Below, in pieces: positions 9,035 through 18,325 of a DNA stretch of 64,000 nt. The number at the start of each line of letters is the position of its first letter. Positions within the stretch are counted from its first letter, which is position 1. The stretch lies in NCBI GenBank assembly GCA_026874595.1, contig JAPPUL010000095.1, positions 866,001 through 930,000 on the forward strand, read 5' to 3'. The notes beneath the pieces are model-generated. The model was not told the DNA's origin. It did no database searches and saw only the letters and a list, made by a program, of their open reading frames with translations. This DNA comes from Sipunculus nudus (taxonomy: Eukaryota; Annelida; Sipuncula; Golfingiida; Sipunculidae). A program made the translations under genes and the position numbers.

Positions 9035-9454
9035 TATTTAGTTTTTAGTTTTTTAGTTTGTGAGATTTTACAAATCTTTATAAAGCTAGAGGTTAAGCCT
9101 AAAAAGCTTAATCGCATTATTAGAGGTGTTAGTAGCAATAGTTTCAAGGGGACATTGTTTTATATCGGCAATGGCGCAAGCAGTATAGTGTAAATAAATT
9201 GGTAGTGGTGCAGAGATAGATGATCATATAAACCGCGGTCGGAATATGGATACCCGAACACCTGCAAGTCGTTGTTCTTTTGTAAACTGATATTTAGTTT
9301 TTAGTTTTTTAGTTTGTGAGATTTTACAAATCTTTATAAAGCTAGAGGTTAAGCCTAAAAAGCTTAATCGCATTATTAGAGGTGTTAGTAGCAATAGTTT
9401 CAAGGGGACATTGTTTTATATCGGCAATGGCGCAAGCAGTATAGTGTAAATAAA
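8943..9454 (+). repeat. tandem duplication, 2 x 256 bp, across the aclA/tatD gene ends
   Basis: Bases 8943-9198 recur at 9199-9454. I noticed one substitution (C to T in GATAGACGATC). The unit carries the last 30 codons and stop of aclA plus the terminal codons of the convergent tatD gene. The intact aclA end lies in copy 1 and the intact tatD end in copy 2. The other ends are left as fragments, which fits a simple direct duplication at the junction. Confidence 0.95.
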
Positions 9455-10121
9455 GAGGTGAATTAGTCTTACCTCTAACTGGTGCTGGAGCAAGATAGGG
9501 GGAGTCGGTTTCGATTAATAGTTTATTAAGCGGTACATGTTTAACGCTTTTTCGTATTATGTCGGATTTTTTATAAGTAACATTCCCTGCAAATGATATA
9601 AAGAGTCCTAAATCAAGAAAACGCTTAACAAAATCACTATCCCCTGAATAGCAATGCATAACACCAGAAGCGTTTAAGGGACTATGTTTTGCAAGTATTT
9701 TATAAACATCCGCAAAAGAATCCCTCGTATGCACAATGATTGGTAACTTAAGCTCTTTTGCAAGAATAACTTGATCCTCAAAAAGCTTAATTTGTTTTAC
9801 TGGTGTTGCATAATTTCTAAAATAGTCAATGCCACACTCTCCAATTGCAACCACATTCTCATCACACGCTAAGCTAGTTAATGCTTTTTGCATATTAGCA
9901 TTATATTGCTGTGCATACGATGGGTATAATCCTGCAGTATAAAAAACCTTATTATTAAGCTCAAATAACTTTTTATTAAATAAATAAGAACTAAAATCAA
10001 GAGAAACATTAATAATAGCGTTAATATTATTGCTTAGATAATTCGAAATAGAATAAGATGCTTCATTTATATTAGAATAAGTGAAAAATATATGTGCATG
10101 AGAATCAATAAAAGTAGGCAT
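9342..10121 (-). CDS. tatD: TatD family metal-dependent hydrolase
   Basis: A 259-residue TIM-barrel metallohydrolase of the TatD DNase family, which processes DNA 3' ends or related substrates. Metal ligands are visible: FIDSHAH at the N-terminus, AIGECGIDY, PIIVHTRDS, GVMHCYSGD and LLIETDSPYL. The open frame extends to 10448, but that region encodes hydrophobic, low-complexity sequence unlike the family. I place the start at the ATG at 10121, directly before PTFIDSHAH. Wobble positions are T-rich, unlike the surrounding + strand genes. The 3' end is duplicated. Confidence 0.88.
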   Translation of the reverse strand: MPTFIDSHAHIFFTYSNINEASYSISNYLSNNINAIINVSLDFSSYLFNKKLFELNNKVFYTAGLYPSYAQQYNANMQKALTSLACDENVVAIGECGIDYFRNYATPVKQIKLFEDQVILAKELKLPIIVHTRDSFADVYKILAKHSPLNASGVMHCYSGDSDFVKRFLDLGLFISFAGNVTYKKSDIIRKSVKHVPLNKLLIETDSPYLAPAPVRGKTNSPLYLHYTACAIADIKQCPLETIATNTSNNAIKLFRLNL

Positions 10122-10319
10122 AACGATTTTTTTAAAAAATATATAAAAAAAACAAGCTATATTGACCATAAATAATATAAATTTATTTATATCTAAACTA
10201 CTAGTTAAGTCAGTCAACGTAACTTTATTATATATTGTATTATAGTTTGGATATACTAAATTTAAACCTGGACTAGGACCTGGACTAGAACTAAGATATA
10301 GGTAATAGGACATAAGCAA

Positions 10320-11396
10320 GTGGAAGAAAAGTATACAGATAGTAGTAAAAATGGTGTTTTGAAAGGAAGTAAAAAAGCTATTAAAAAGATATTTCAATAT
10401 ATGAGAGGAAAGGGCAAAGAATATATTACCATAATGCTTATCCCACACTCAGAAGAAAAAATATTTAACTTTCGGATTTCGAACTTGGTATTGTTTTTCT
10501 TCTTTGCACTTATATTATTGTTGACAATAGGCGGCTCATACTTCTTTGTAGACAGAGGGACTAAAGAACAAGAGTTAATAAGCTTGACGGATGAGTATTT
10601 AAAGCGTTCATCAGATTTAAGAAGCTTTGTAGAACTTGTTTCAGATTTAAAGGATAAAACAGGGAAACTCTCAACCTCGCTAGATACACTTCAAAAACTA
10701 ACAGGCGGTGAGAGCAATTTGCTTGAGCTTGTTCAAAACCGAGGAGTTGGCGGGCCTGAATCAACAAAGGAATACGCATTATATAACAACAAAGAGCTAC
10801 ACAAAAGTGCTCTAAACAATAAAGAGAATGGAGAAGGAGTCACATCTCCTCATGTACAAGAGATAGAAGATTTTATCTTAGTTAATAAAAAGCTTGCTTT
10901 TGCAGAAGACAAAGTAAGAAATATATCTAGTTTATTAAAAGGATATCGTACTCTATTAAATGATATGCCTTCAATATTCCCTGTGCTTGGAAGCCGTATA
11001 GGTCGTGGGATAATGACGTCAGGATTTGGATGGAGACGAGATCCATTTACCCATAAAATGGCTCAACATTATGGAATAGATATTCATAACATAACCGGAA
11101 CCCCGGTACTTGCAACTGGAAATGGACAAGTGGTACGTATGGGTTACTCAAAGACTATGGGTTTATATGTAACACTAGAACATAAGCTTGGCTTTAGTAC
11201 AAGATATTTACATTTATCAAAGATAATTGTTCAGCAAGGGGATGAGGTTAGAAAGGGGCAGATAATTGGTCATCTTGGAAATACCGGACGCTCAACAGGC
11301 CCACATTTACATTATGAAGTTAGGGTAAATAAAGTTCCGATAAACCCATATCCTTTCATAAGTCTTGATAGATTTGAAAATCTAAGTCATCGATAA
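10320..11396 (+). CDS. membrane-anchored M23 (LytM) metallopeptidase
   Basis: A 358-residue protein starting at GTG. A single membrane segment lies near residues 57-80 (LVLFFFFALILLLTIGGSYFFV), then a coiled-coil-like stretch at about 85-215, then a C-terminal LytM/peptidase M23 domain. The zinc ligands look intact: HYGIDIH (His and Asp) and HLHYE near the end, within the usual GFGWRRDP...GNTGRSTGPHLHYEV framework. Such proteins cut peptidoglycan cross-bridges or regulate cell division and shape. The bactofilin gene follows 180 bp later, a pairing common in bacteria where bactofilin positions an M23 enzyme to set cell shape. Confidence 0.88.
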   Translation: MEEKYTDSSKNGVLKGSKKAIKKIFQYMRGKGKEYITIMLIPHSEEKIFNFRISNLVLFFFFALILLLTIGGSYFFVDRGTKEQELISLTDEYLKRSSDLRSFVELVSDLKDKTGKLSTSLDTLQKLTGGESNLLELVQNRGVGGPESTKEYALYNNKELHKSALNNKENGEGVTSPHVQEIEDFILVNKKLAFAEDKVRNISSLLKGYRTLLNDMPSIFPVLGSRIGRGIMTSGFGWRRDPFTHKMAQHYGIDIHNITGTPVLATGNGQVVRMGYSKTMGLYVTLEHKLGFSTRYLHLSKIIVQQGDEVRKGQIIGHLGNTGRSTGPHLHYEVRVNKVPINPYPFISLDRFENLSHR

Positions 11397-11575
11397 TGGA
11401 GGTAATGTACGTAATGGAGATAATGCATAGCAGAAGCTGGTTTGTAGGAGATTAAGTATGCTTATGAGAAGAAGACGTTTTAAGTACAAATGCCGATACA
11501 GTCAATCGATTTGCGAATATGGATTAATAGTAAATTAGTATATATAATAAAGTTAGCTGACGAAGGAGTGAAGAA

Positions 11576-11989
11576 ATGTCTGTAGGTGAGACAGGCACAG
11601 AATCAATAGACAGTATAATAGGAGCAGGTAATCACTTTAAGGGAGAGTTTAAGTTAAGTGGAGCACTTAGAGTAGATGGAGTTATAGAAGGAATATTGCT
11701 TACTAATAGTCGAATACATATAAGCAGGCTTGGACGCGGGAAAGGCAAAATCTCTGCAAAGAGTATAGAGATTGGAGGCGAGTTTGAGGGAGAGCTTGAG
11801 GCGAGTAATAATGTTATTATAAAATCTACTGCCTTTGTTACAGCAGATATAACATCTGGCTTACTTATGATCGAAGATGGGGCATATTTTTCAGGACGTT
11901 GCAATATAAATCCTACAAATCTTGAAAAGATAGGGAAAACTACAAATATGATGGAGCTTGAAACAAGTGAAGATTTACTTATAAAATAG
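11576..11989 (+). CDS. bactofilin
   Basis: A 137-residue polymer-forming cytoskeletal protein. The central beta-helix repeats are visible (FKGEFKLSGALRVDGVIEG..., GEFEGELEASNNVIIKSTAFVTADI, LMIEDGAYFSGRC), flanked by short polar tails. Bactofilins assemble into filaments without nucleotide and often recruit peptidoglycan enzymes. The M23 peptidase just upstream is the likely partner. An AAGGAG site lies upstream of the ATG. Confidence 0.9.
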   Translation: MSVGETGTESIDSIIGAGNHFKGEFKLSGALRVDGVIEGILLTNSRIHISRLGRGKGKISAKSIEIGGEFEGELEASNNVIIKSTAFVTADITSGLLMIEDGAYFSGRCNINPTNLEKIGKTTNMMELETSEDLLIK

Positions 11990-12013
11990 CTAAATTTTTT
12001 AGACTAATATATT

Positions 12014-12454
12014 ATGAAGATAGGATATGCAAAAAACAGACTAGTTCAACGGAATGTACCAAAAAACACCATCAAGACCCTAAGTCAAGATTCTATAAAT
12101 AAGTCTATATTTAAAAGCACCTTAAACGATGAATATAAAACATACATAAAAGCTGAGATAGAAGAATATATAAAAGAGATACATGGATATAGTAAACGCT
12201 TTATAGCAAATCCTTCCTATGACAATTTACTTTTATACAAAAACCACATAAAAGCATTTTTTAGCTACGCCAACTCCTCAAGCTACAAAATAAAAGATAT
12301 ATATGGTGCTAAAATGGATTATAAAATAGTTATACTTATTAATAAGAAACTAGAAGAACTAACAACCAAAGTACTTCAAAAAGAAAAAGAAGGTATGGAT
12401 TTGCTTGAAAGTATTAATGAGATTAAAGGTTTGTTAGTAAATTTCTTAATGTAA
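12014..12454 (+). CDS. DUF327 / YaaR family protein
   Basis: A 146-residue helical, soluble protein. The C-terminal half (KDIYGAKMDYKIVILINKKLEEL...VLQKEKEGMDLLESINEIKGLLVNFLM) matches the conserved core of the YaaR/DUF327 family. In Bacillus subtilis yaaR lies next to holB and yaaT (ricT); here the ricT-like gene follows by 29 bp, without holB, so the conserved neighbour supports the call. Function is unknown. Confidence 0.75.
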   Translation: MKIGYAKNRLVQRNVPKNTIKTLSQDSINKSIFKSTLNDEYKTYIKAEIEEYIKEIHGYSKRFIANPSYDNLLLYKNHIKAFFSYANSSSYKIKDIYGAKMDYKIVILINKKLEELTTKVLQKEKEGMDLLESINEIKGLLVNFLM

Positions 12455-12483
12455 ATTTTAATGTAAAAGATAATAGTATTTAA

Positions 12484-13248
12484 ATGATAAAGTATGTAAA
12501 AGCACGTACAGAGTTTAACCAAAGTACTATACTATATAGCTATACGGAAGATTTTAGGTTTGCCCCAAACGATGATTATGTTTTACAAACACGTTTTGGT
12601 TCCACTATTGGACAAATTGCTTTAGATTCTATTGCGTTGGATGAAGATAAGACTCATGATGTAAATAAGGTCTTATACAAAGCCCAAGAGAAGGATTTTG
12701 AGGCATACCAAAACTGTAAAGACAAAGCTTTCGAAGCGTTTAATATAACAAAAGACCAAATTATAAAACATAATCTTCCTATGAAGTTAATAAACTCGCA
12801 CTATTTTATAGATACAAATACCGTGTTATTTAACTTTAGCGCAGAAACGCGGCTTGATTTTAGAGAACTTGTAAGAACACTTGCTTCTATATTTAAGACT
12901 AGAATAGAGCTAAGGCAGATTGGTAAACGTGATGAGGCCGCTTTACTTGGAGGACATGGTATATGCGGCAAAGAGCTTTGTTGTCGACAATCTGGTTTGA
13001 CACATTTTACTCAAAAAGAAGTTGGATTAAATAAACAAAACACTGCTTCTTCTAATTCTCATAAACTTGTTGGACTTTGTGACCGCGTTATGTGTTGTTG
13101 CAGCTATGAAGTAAACCAAGAACTTTCGGATCCGTGTCAAGGACAAGCACAACAACCAAGTAGTAAAACTTTTAAACGATGTGACTCTTGTGTAAATACT
13201 TTGTGTACTCATTTTATAGAGCAATCTAAAATATCCACCAATATTTAA
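12484..13248 (+). CDS. ricT: PSP1 domain protein (RicT/YaaT family)
   Basis: A 254-residue protein. The PSP1 C-terminal domain carries the Cys pattern GICGKELCCRQS...LVGLCDRVMCCCSYE, close to the family's CGRELCC...LCGRLMCC signature. In Bacillus, RicT joins RicA and RicF in a complex with Fe-S clusters that stimulates mRNA maturation by RNase Y. No ricA or ricF is present here. The neighbouring DUF327 gene is a conserved association. More Cys residues (RCDSCVNTLCTHF) occur near the C-terminus. Confidence 0.85.
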   Translation: MIKYVKARTEFNQSTILYSYTEDFRFAPNDDYVLQTRFGSTIGQIALDSIALDEDKTHDVNKVLYKAQEKDFEAYQNCKDKAFEAFNITKDQIIKHNLPMKLINSHYFIDTNTVLFNFSAETRLDFRELVRTLASIFKTRIELRQIGKRDEAALLGGHGICGKELCCRQSGLTHFTQKEVGLNKQNTASSNSHKLVGLCDRVMCCCSYEVNQELSDPCQGQAQQPSSKTFKRCDSCVNTLCTHFIEQSKISTNI

Positions 13249-13297
13249 TATATTCTATACTATTTCTATACTATATTTTATCATGTCTTTTGAATCT

Positions 13298-13990
13298 CTA
13301 TATACTATTTAATGTATTGCGTGCGGCGTCCTGTTGAGCATCGCGTTTACTCTTACCATAGCCTTTAGCAAAACTCTCGCCCTTAACTCGTACCTCAACG
13401 CAAAATAGCTTCTTGTGATCAGGCCCTTCTTCCCATATTGTCGCATAGGTTGGACAGATTTTATAGAGCTCTTGTATTTGATGTTGTAAAAGCGTTTTAT
13501 AATCACGCCTATGACTCTCTTTATAAGCCTTTTTAACTTCTTCTTCTATATACGGTAATATAAAGTTTCGTGTCTTTTCAAGTCCTGAATCTATATAATA
13601 TGCTCCTATTAATGCTTCTACCGTGTCTTCTAAAAGAGCATCTCGATTTACACCGTCTGATAGCTTCTCCCCCCTTCCAAGCAATATATACGGGCCAATT
13701 GATAGCTTCCTACCCAATTGTGCCAAGCTATATTCACTTACCACAACTGCCTTAATTCGCGAAAGCTCTCCTTCTCTATCTTCGTAATTTTTATACAAAT
13801 ATTCACTCACTATTAAGCCTAGTACCGAATCTCCCAAAAGCTCAAGCCGTTCATTACTATCTGTTTCATCTTTATGCTCATTTACATACGAACTGTGCAT
13901 TAATGCTTTGTTTAATAACTTTATGTCTTGAAAACATATTCCTAGTATATCTTGTAGCTTCTTTAATTCCTTTTGCCTAATGCTTTCCAA
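13298..13990 (-). CDS. rnc: ribonuclease III
   Basis: A 230-residue double-strand-specific endoribonuclease for rRNA and mRNA processing. The N-terminal catalytic domain contains the signature NERLELLGDSVLGL with the metal-binding Glu/Asp residues and the second acidic cluster DTVEALIGAYYIDSG. The C-terminal 70 residues (DYKTLLQHQIQELY...GYGKSKRDAQQDAARNTL) form a double-stranded RNA-binding domain. Full normal length. It closes the rpmF-plsX-fabDGF-rnc run, 32 bp after fabF, an order shared with many bacteria. Confidence 0.95.
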   Translation of the reverse strand: MESIRQKELKKLQDILGICFQDIKLLNKALMHSSYVNEHKDETDSNERLELLGDSVLGLIVSEYLYKNYEDREGELSRIKAVVVSEYSLAQLGRKLSIGPYILLGRGEKLSDGVNRDALLEDTVEALIGAYYIDSGLEKTRNFILPYIEEEVKKAYKESHRRDYKTLLQHQIQELYKICPTYATIWEEGPDHKKLFCVEVRVKGESFAKGYGKSKRDAQQDAARNTLNSI

Positions 13991-14022
13991 CCCTAAATTC
14001 TTCTCCTTATTTTATTTGTCTT

Positions 14023-15276
14023 TTAATCTTTATAGCGTTTGAAGACCAATGTACAATTATGTCCACCAAAACCAAATGAATTTGATAGCCCAATCCGTAC
14101 TTCATGATTTATTGCCTCGTTTGGGACACAGTCAAGATCACATTCAGGGTCAGATTCTGTTTGATTTATTGTAGGATGAAGTTTGCCCTCCTCCATACTC
14201 TTAAGTATTGCTATCGCTTCAACACCGCCTGCTGCTCCCAACAAATGGCCTATCATTGACTTTGTTGAGTTTACCTTCAATTTCTTAGCATGAGAACCAA
14301 AAACTTTCTTTATTGCATTCTGTTCTGCTTTGTCCCCTAACAATGTGCTTGTTCCATGCGTATTTATATAATTTACTTCTTCTTTATCAAGTCCAGAGTT
14401 TTTTAGCGCTGTGGCCATACAGTTTATTACCCCTTGTGCATCAGGTCGTGGCGCTGTTATATGATATGCATCGCAGGACATCCCTCCTCCCAAAAGTTCT
14501 CCGTATATTTTCGCTCCCCGCTTTATCGCACTCGCTTCACTCTCTATTAGCAAAACCCCTGCCCCACTGCCAATTACAAAACCATCCCGCCCCTTATCAA
14601 ATGGCCTTGATGCTCCCTTTGGATTGGCATTGTTTGTTGATAAGGCTCGGGCTGCAGAAAACCCGGCTAGCGATAATGGCGTTATTGCCGCTTCTGCACC
14701 TCCACAGATCATTATATCTGCCTCTCCTCGCTTTATTATATGCATAGATTCTAATATCGAATGATTGCCAGTTGCGCATGCCGTGCTTATTGCAAAGTTA
14801 GGGCCCATTAAACCCCATTCTATCGCAACCACTCCGCTTGCCATGTTCGTTATAACTACCGGTATGAAAAAAGGTGAAACCTTCCTCCAGCCATGCTCTG
14901 CAAACGTATTTGCCGTTTGTGTGTAAAAATCCATCCCTCCTATCCCTGTCCCTATTATTAAGCCTATCCGACTCCTATCCATACTCTCAAGCTTTTCCCG
15001 GCTTAGCCCTGCATCATTCATCACCTCTTGTGTGCTTGCTAAGGCATACTGTGTAAATAAATCTGTTCGCTTTAATAACGACTTAGATATATAGTCCAAC
15101 GGATCAAAATCTTTTATCTCAGCTGCAAAACTCGTTGGAAACCCTGTTGTATCAAACGCTTTTATTATATCTACACCTGACTCTCCTGCAAGGCAATTTC
15201 TCCAGAACGTTTTTACATCATTTCCTATAGGCGTTATCGCCCCAACTCCTGTTACATATACCCTATGTTCCCTCAT
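14023..15276 (-). CDS. fabF: 3-oxoacyl-[ACP] synthase II
   Basis: A 417-residue condensing enzyme of fatty acid elongation. The Cys-His-His triad is intact: Cys in ISTACATGNHS, His in NTHGTSTLLGDKAE and His in SMIGHLLGAAGG. The C-terminal NSFGFGGHNCTLVF is typical. It adds malonyl-ACP units to acyl-ACP in the cytoplasm. It lies 20 bp after fabG in the same - strand operon. The carrier gene acpP, often between fabG and fabF, is not here but at 50501-50743. Confidence 0.96.
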   Translation of the reverse strand: MREHRVYVTGVGAITPIGNDVKTFWRNCLAGESGVDIIKAFDTTGFPTSFAAEIKDFDPLDYISKSLLKRTDLFTQYALASTQEVMNDAGLSREKLESMDRSRIGLIIGTGIGGMDFYTQTANTFAEHGWRKVSPFFIPVVITNMASGVVAIEWGLMGPNFAISTACATGNHSILESMHIIKRGEADIMICGGAEAAITPLSLAGFSAARALSTNNANPKGASRPFDKGRDGFVIGSGAGVLLIESEASAIKRGAKIYGELLGGGMSCDAYHITAPRPDAQGVINCMATALKNSGLDKEEVNYINTHGTSTLLGDKAEQNAIKKVFGSHAKKLKVNSTKSMIGHLLGAAGGVEAIAILKSMEEGKLHPTINQTESDPECDLDCVPNEAINHEVRIGLSNSFGFGGHNCTLVFKRYKD

Positions 15277-15296
15277 CTCGTTTCTCTCCTAATCTC

Positions 15297-16037
15297 TTAT
15301 CCCGTCATTGTTAGTCCGCCATCTATCACAAACACTTGTCCTGTTATGTAATCTGATAAACTCGATGACAAATATAATGCCATGTTAGCTATGTCTTTTC
15401 CTTCTCCAAACCTATTTAATGGTATCTTTTTCAACATCTGTTCTCCTGCCTTCTTTATTAGTCCCTCCGACATCTCTGTCCTTATAAACCCCGGCGCAAT
15501 CGCATTTACTGTTATGTTTCGTCCCCCCATCTCCATCGCAAGCGATTTCGTTAACGCTATAAGTCCTGCTTTGCTTGCTGCATAATTCCCTTGTCCCACA
15601 TTCCCTACAAGCCCTATTATTGACGAGATGTTTATTATCTTTCCACAACGGGCTTTGCTCATCACCTTAAGCACTTCTCGACTCATTAAAAATGCTCCCT
15701 TCAAATTTACATTCAATACCGCCTCCCACTCATCTTCACTCATCCGAATCCCAAGCCTGTCTCGGACTATCCCTGCATTGTTTATAAGTACATCTATTCT
15801 ACCATGCCTTTCTAAAACCGCATTTACTCCTCGTTTAACTTCATCCTCACTTGATACATCCACCTTCTCTACCATAAACTTCTTAGCGGCTTTATCTGCA
15901 TATATCCCCCGCTCCTTAGAACTCCTGTCACATATGCACATAGTTGCTCCACACTCTGACAAAAACTCTACTATATCCTTCCCTATCCCCTGACTCCCTC
16001 CTGTTATTAAGATAATTTTATCTTTTAAATCTATCAT
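15297..16037 (-). CDS. fabG: 3-oxoacyl-[ACP] reductase
   Basis: A 246-residue short-chain dehydrogenase that performs the NADPH-dependent keto reduction in fatty acid elongation. Visible are the cofactor loop TGGSQGIGK, NNAG in VLINNAGIVRD, the catalytic Ser in INISSIIGLVGN, and YAASKAG with Tyr and Lys. The ITVNAIAPGFIRTEM and ITGQVFVIDGGLTM blocks are typical of FabG. Normal length; sits between fabD and fabF. Confidence 0.95.
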   Translation of the reverse strand: MIDLKDKIILITGGSQGIGKDIVEFLSECGATMCICDRSSKERGIYADKAAKKFMVEKVDVSSEDEVKRGVNAVLERHGRIDVLINNAGIVRDRLGIRMSEDEWEAVLNVNLKGAFLMSREVLKVMSKARCGKIINISSIIGLVGNVGQGNYAASKAGLIALTKSLAMEMGGRNITVNAIAPGFIRTEMSEGLIKKAGEQMLKKIPLNRFGEGKDIANMALYLSSSLSDYITGQVFVIDGGLTMTG

Positions 16038-16101
16038 CTTTATCCTTCTCTTTTATACTCCTTTAGTCTACTATACTCCTTTAGCCTACTACTCACATTA
16101 T

Positions 16102-17043
16102 CTACAAAAGAGCATCTAGCACCTTATTATAACTTTCAAGCCCATTAACGCTGTATACCTTTACTTTCTTATCTATCTTTTTTATAAGTCCTTGCAAAAC
16201 TCGTCCCGAACCTATCTCTACTATGGTTTCTACTCCTTTTGATGCCATGCTTTCCACCACCTTTACCCATTCTACTGCCGATGTTAACTGCTTCACCAAC
16301 GAACCCTTTATACCTTCTCTTCCCTCTATCTTACCTCGGTAATTAACTACCGGTATCTTGCATTCCCCAAATTCTATCCCTTCTAGATACTTCTTGAATT
16401 CCTCTCCAGCTCCCTTCAAATATGGCGAATGAAAGGCTCCGCTTACTTCAAGCTCTACCACCATCCTCGCCTTATACTCCTTCTTTGCCAGCTCCATCGC
16501 TTCCTTTACCAACTCCCGCTCTCCTGATATTACTACTTGACCCGGACTATTATAATTTGCAGGAACTACATGTCCTCCCCCTCCTGCCCTCATTGTCGCC
16601 TTGCATATATCTTCAACCTCTTTGTCTCTAAGCCCTATTATCGCTGCCATTGAACCTTTAGTCTCTTCTCCTGCCAACGCCATTAGCTCACCTCGCTTCC
16701 TTACTACTCTAAGCCCTTCTTTAAAACTCAAACTCTTAGCACAGGTATAGGCACTGAACTCCCCTAATGAGTGCCCTGCACATATATCTGCCTTAAGCCC
16801 TGCACCCTCAAGACGCTCAAGCATTACTATACTACTCAAAAATAAAGCCGGCTGCGTGTTCTGTGTCTTTTGAAGCTCCTCTTTCGGCCCTTTAAACATT
16901 ATCTCCTTTATACCAAAACCTAGTTCCTCCTCCGCTTCGGCAAACCTCTTGCGGACTTCCGGATATTTATCGTAAAACTCTTTACCCATCCCTACCTCTT
17001 GTGCTCCCTGTCCCGGAAATACATATCCTAGTCCTTTTTTCAT
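16102..17043 (-). CDS. fabD: malonyl-CoA:ACP transacylase
   Basis: A 313-residue enzyme that loads malonate onto ACP. The opening YVFPGQGAQEVGMG, the nucleophile motif GHSLGEFSAY (catalytic Ser), the PANYNSPGQVVISG stretch and the FHSPYLK His region are all present. Operon partner of plsX (68 bp upstream) and fabG (64 bp downstream). Normal length; no anomaly seen. Confidence 0.95.
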   Translation of the reverse strand: MKKGLGYVFPGQGAQEVGMGKEFYDKYPEVRKRFAEAEEELGFGIKEIMFKGPKEELQKTQNTQPALFLSSIVMLERLEGAGLKADICAGHSLGEFSAYTCAKSLSFKEGLRVVRKRGELMALAGEETKGSMAAIIGLRDKEVEDICKATMRAGGGGHVVPANYNSPGQVVISGERELVKEAMELAKKEYKARMVVELEVSGAFHSPYLKGAGEEFKKYLEGIEFGECKIPVVNYRGKIEGREGIKGSLVKQLTSAVEWVKVVESMASKGVETIVEIGSGRVLQGLIKKIDKKVKVYSVNGLESYNKVLDALL

Positions 17044-17111
17044 CTTTTTCCCTCTCTTTTTCCCTCTCTTTTGCGGCTCGCTTTTATGAGCCTTTGTAGC
17101 AAATAATATGT

Positions 17112-18086
17112 TTATGAAAGCTCTTCTTCTATCAATTTACCTATCTCAAGCTTCATTAGCTTATTACACGTTATTACCGCATTCTTTACCGCACGCCCAT
17201 CTGCTTGCCCATGCCCTACTATAACATCTCCTTTAAGCCCCAATAACGGAGCTCCCCCGTAATAGGATGAGTCGAACGGTAGCGTTAAGCTCTCCTTCAC
17301 TTTCCGCTTTGCTCCCAAAAACTCACCAAATCCCATATTGCTTTTATCTACTATGCTTAATACCAACTTCCCCACTCCCTCACAAAACTTTAATAAGGCA
17401 TTCCCTACAAAACCATCGCATACTACAACATCTACTCTCCCATTAACTATATCATAACCTTCAACGTTTCCTACAAAGCATATATTTTTCTCCCCCTCCA
17501 AAAGCTCATACGCCTTGCGCGTAAGCTCTGTGCCCTTATCTGCCTCCTCTCCTACATTCAATAAACCTACACGTGGGGTCCCTTCTATAAAACATTTCAT
17601 AAAGACATGTCCCATAAGACCATACTGCAACAAGTGCTTTGGTTTGCTATCTAAATTAGCTCCAACATCAAGCAGTAGCGTGTGCCCTATTTCGTTCTTT
17701 ATAAACGCTCCTATCCCAGGTCGCTTTATCCCTTCCAGGCATTGAATGTTTATTACTGCTGCCGCCATTGTCGCTCCTGTATTCCCAGGCGAATACAAAC
17801 CCCTCGCCTTCCCTTCCCCAACCAGCTTGCTTGCCACCATTATACTTGCTCGCTTCTTTGTCCTACACCCTAAAACCGGCGACTCCGACATCCCTATCAC
17901 CTCTTGTGCATGCTCTATCTCTATCTTATCTCCTCTATAGTTTAATTCTTTCAACACACCCTCTATCCGTTTACCATCACCCACTATTATAGCACCTACC
18001 CCACTTGCATAAACTCCCTCAACTACCCCGCGTACAAGCTCCTCTTGCTCCACCTCCCCACTTGCTACATCTACTGCTAGTTTCAT
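17112..18086 (-). CDS. plsX: phosphate acyltransferase PlsX
   Basis: A 324-residue enzyme converting acyl-ACP to acyl-phosphate, the first step of membrane phospholipid synthesis in the PlsX/PlsY route. Recognisable blocks include SPGNTGATMAAA, LLDVGANLDSKPKHLLQYGLMGHVF, GLLNVGEEADKGTEL, VVCDGFVGNALLKFCEG and YYGGAPLLGLKGDVIVGHG. The N-terminus is slightly short of the usual MRIAIDAMGGD opening (here KLAVDVASGE), so the first motif is altered. It lies between rpmF and fabD, the standard order. Confidence 0.93.
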   Translation of the reverse strand: MKLAVDVASGEVEQEELVRGVVEGVYASGVGAIIVGDGKRIEGVLKELNYRGDKIEIEHAQEVIGMSESPVLGCRTKKRASIMVASKLVGEGKARGLYSPGNTGATMAAAVINIQCLEGIKRPGIGAFIKNEIGHTLLLDVGANLDSKPKHLLQYGLMGHVFMKCFIEGTPRVGLLNVGEEADKGTELTRKAYELLEGEKNICFVGNVEGYDIVNGRVDVVVCDGFVGNALLKFCEGVGKLVLSIVDKSNMGFGEFLGAKRKVKESLTLPFDSSYYGGAPLLGLKGDVIVGHGQADGRAVKNAVITCNKLMKLEIGKLIEEELS

Positions 18087-18145
18087 TTCTTTTGTCTCAT
18101 CTTAACTTATTTACCCAATTATATACCTAGTACGTGCTTTAGCCT

Positions 18146-18325
18146 CTATTTATACGTTACTACTAGTCGGCCTTTATAATAGCCACAGCTTGGACAGGCT
18201 GTGTGCGCTTTTGTACTCTCTCCGCAATTTTTACACGCATTTATCTCAGGTAGCTTTATCTTGTAGTAACTTGCCCGTCTACTGCGCGATTTAGACTTCG
18301 ATTTCTTCCTCTTTGGTACTGCCAT
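18146..18325 (-). CDS. rpmF: ribosomal protein L32
   Basis: A 59-codon gene found by reading the - strand directly upstream of plsX. The product starts MAVPKRKKSKSKSRSRR, the classic L32 opening, and ends with a zinc-ribbon-like CKNCGES...CPSCGYYKGR, with Cys31, 34, 44 and 47. It belongs to the 50S subunit. Position before plsX-fabD matches the widely conserved rpmF-plsX-fab order. A GAGG lies about 15 bp before the ATG. The usual upstream yceD gene is not recognisable in the repeat-rich spacer. Confidence 0.93.
   Translation of the reverse strand: MAVPKRKKSKSKSRSRRASYYKIKLPEINACKNCGESTKAHTACPSCGYYKGRLVVTYK

Noticed and set aside
10122-10448. N-terminal extension of TatD with hydrophobic segments
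   Set aside because: TatD proteins begin at the HxH motif; the extension is low-complexity and covers the divergent spacer to the M23 gene.
14313-14747. 144-residue + strand ORF inside fabF
   Set aside because: Shadow frame of fabF; the composition is Leu-rich with no motif.
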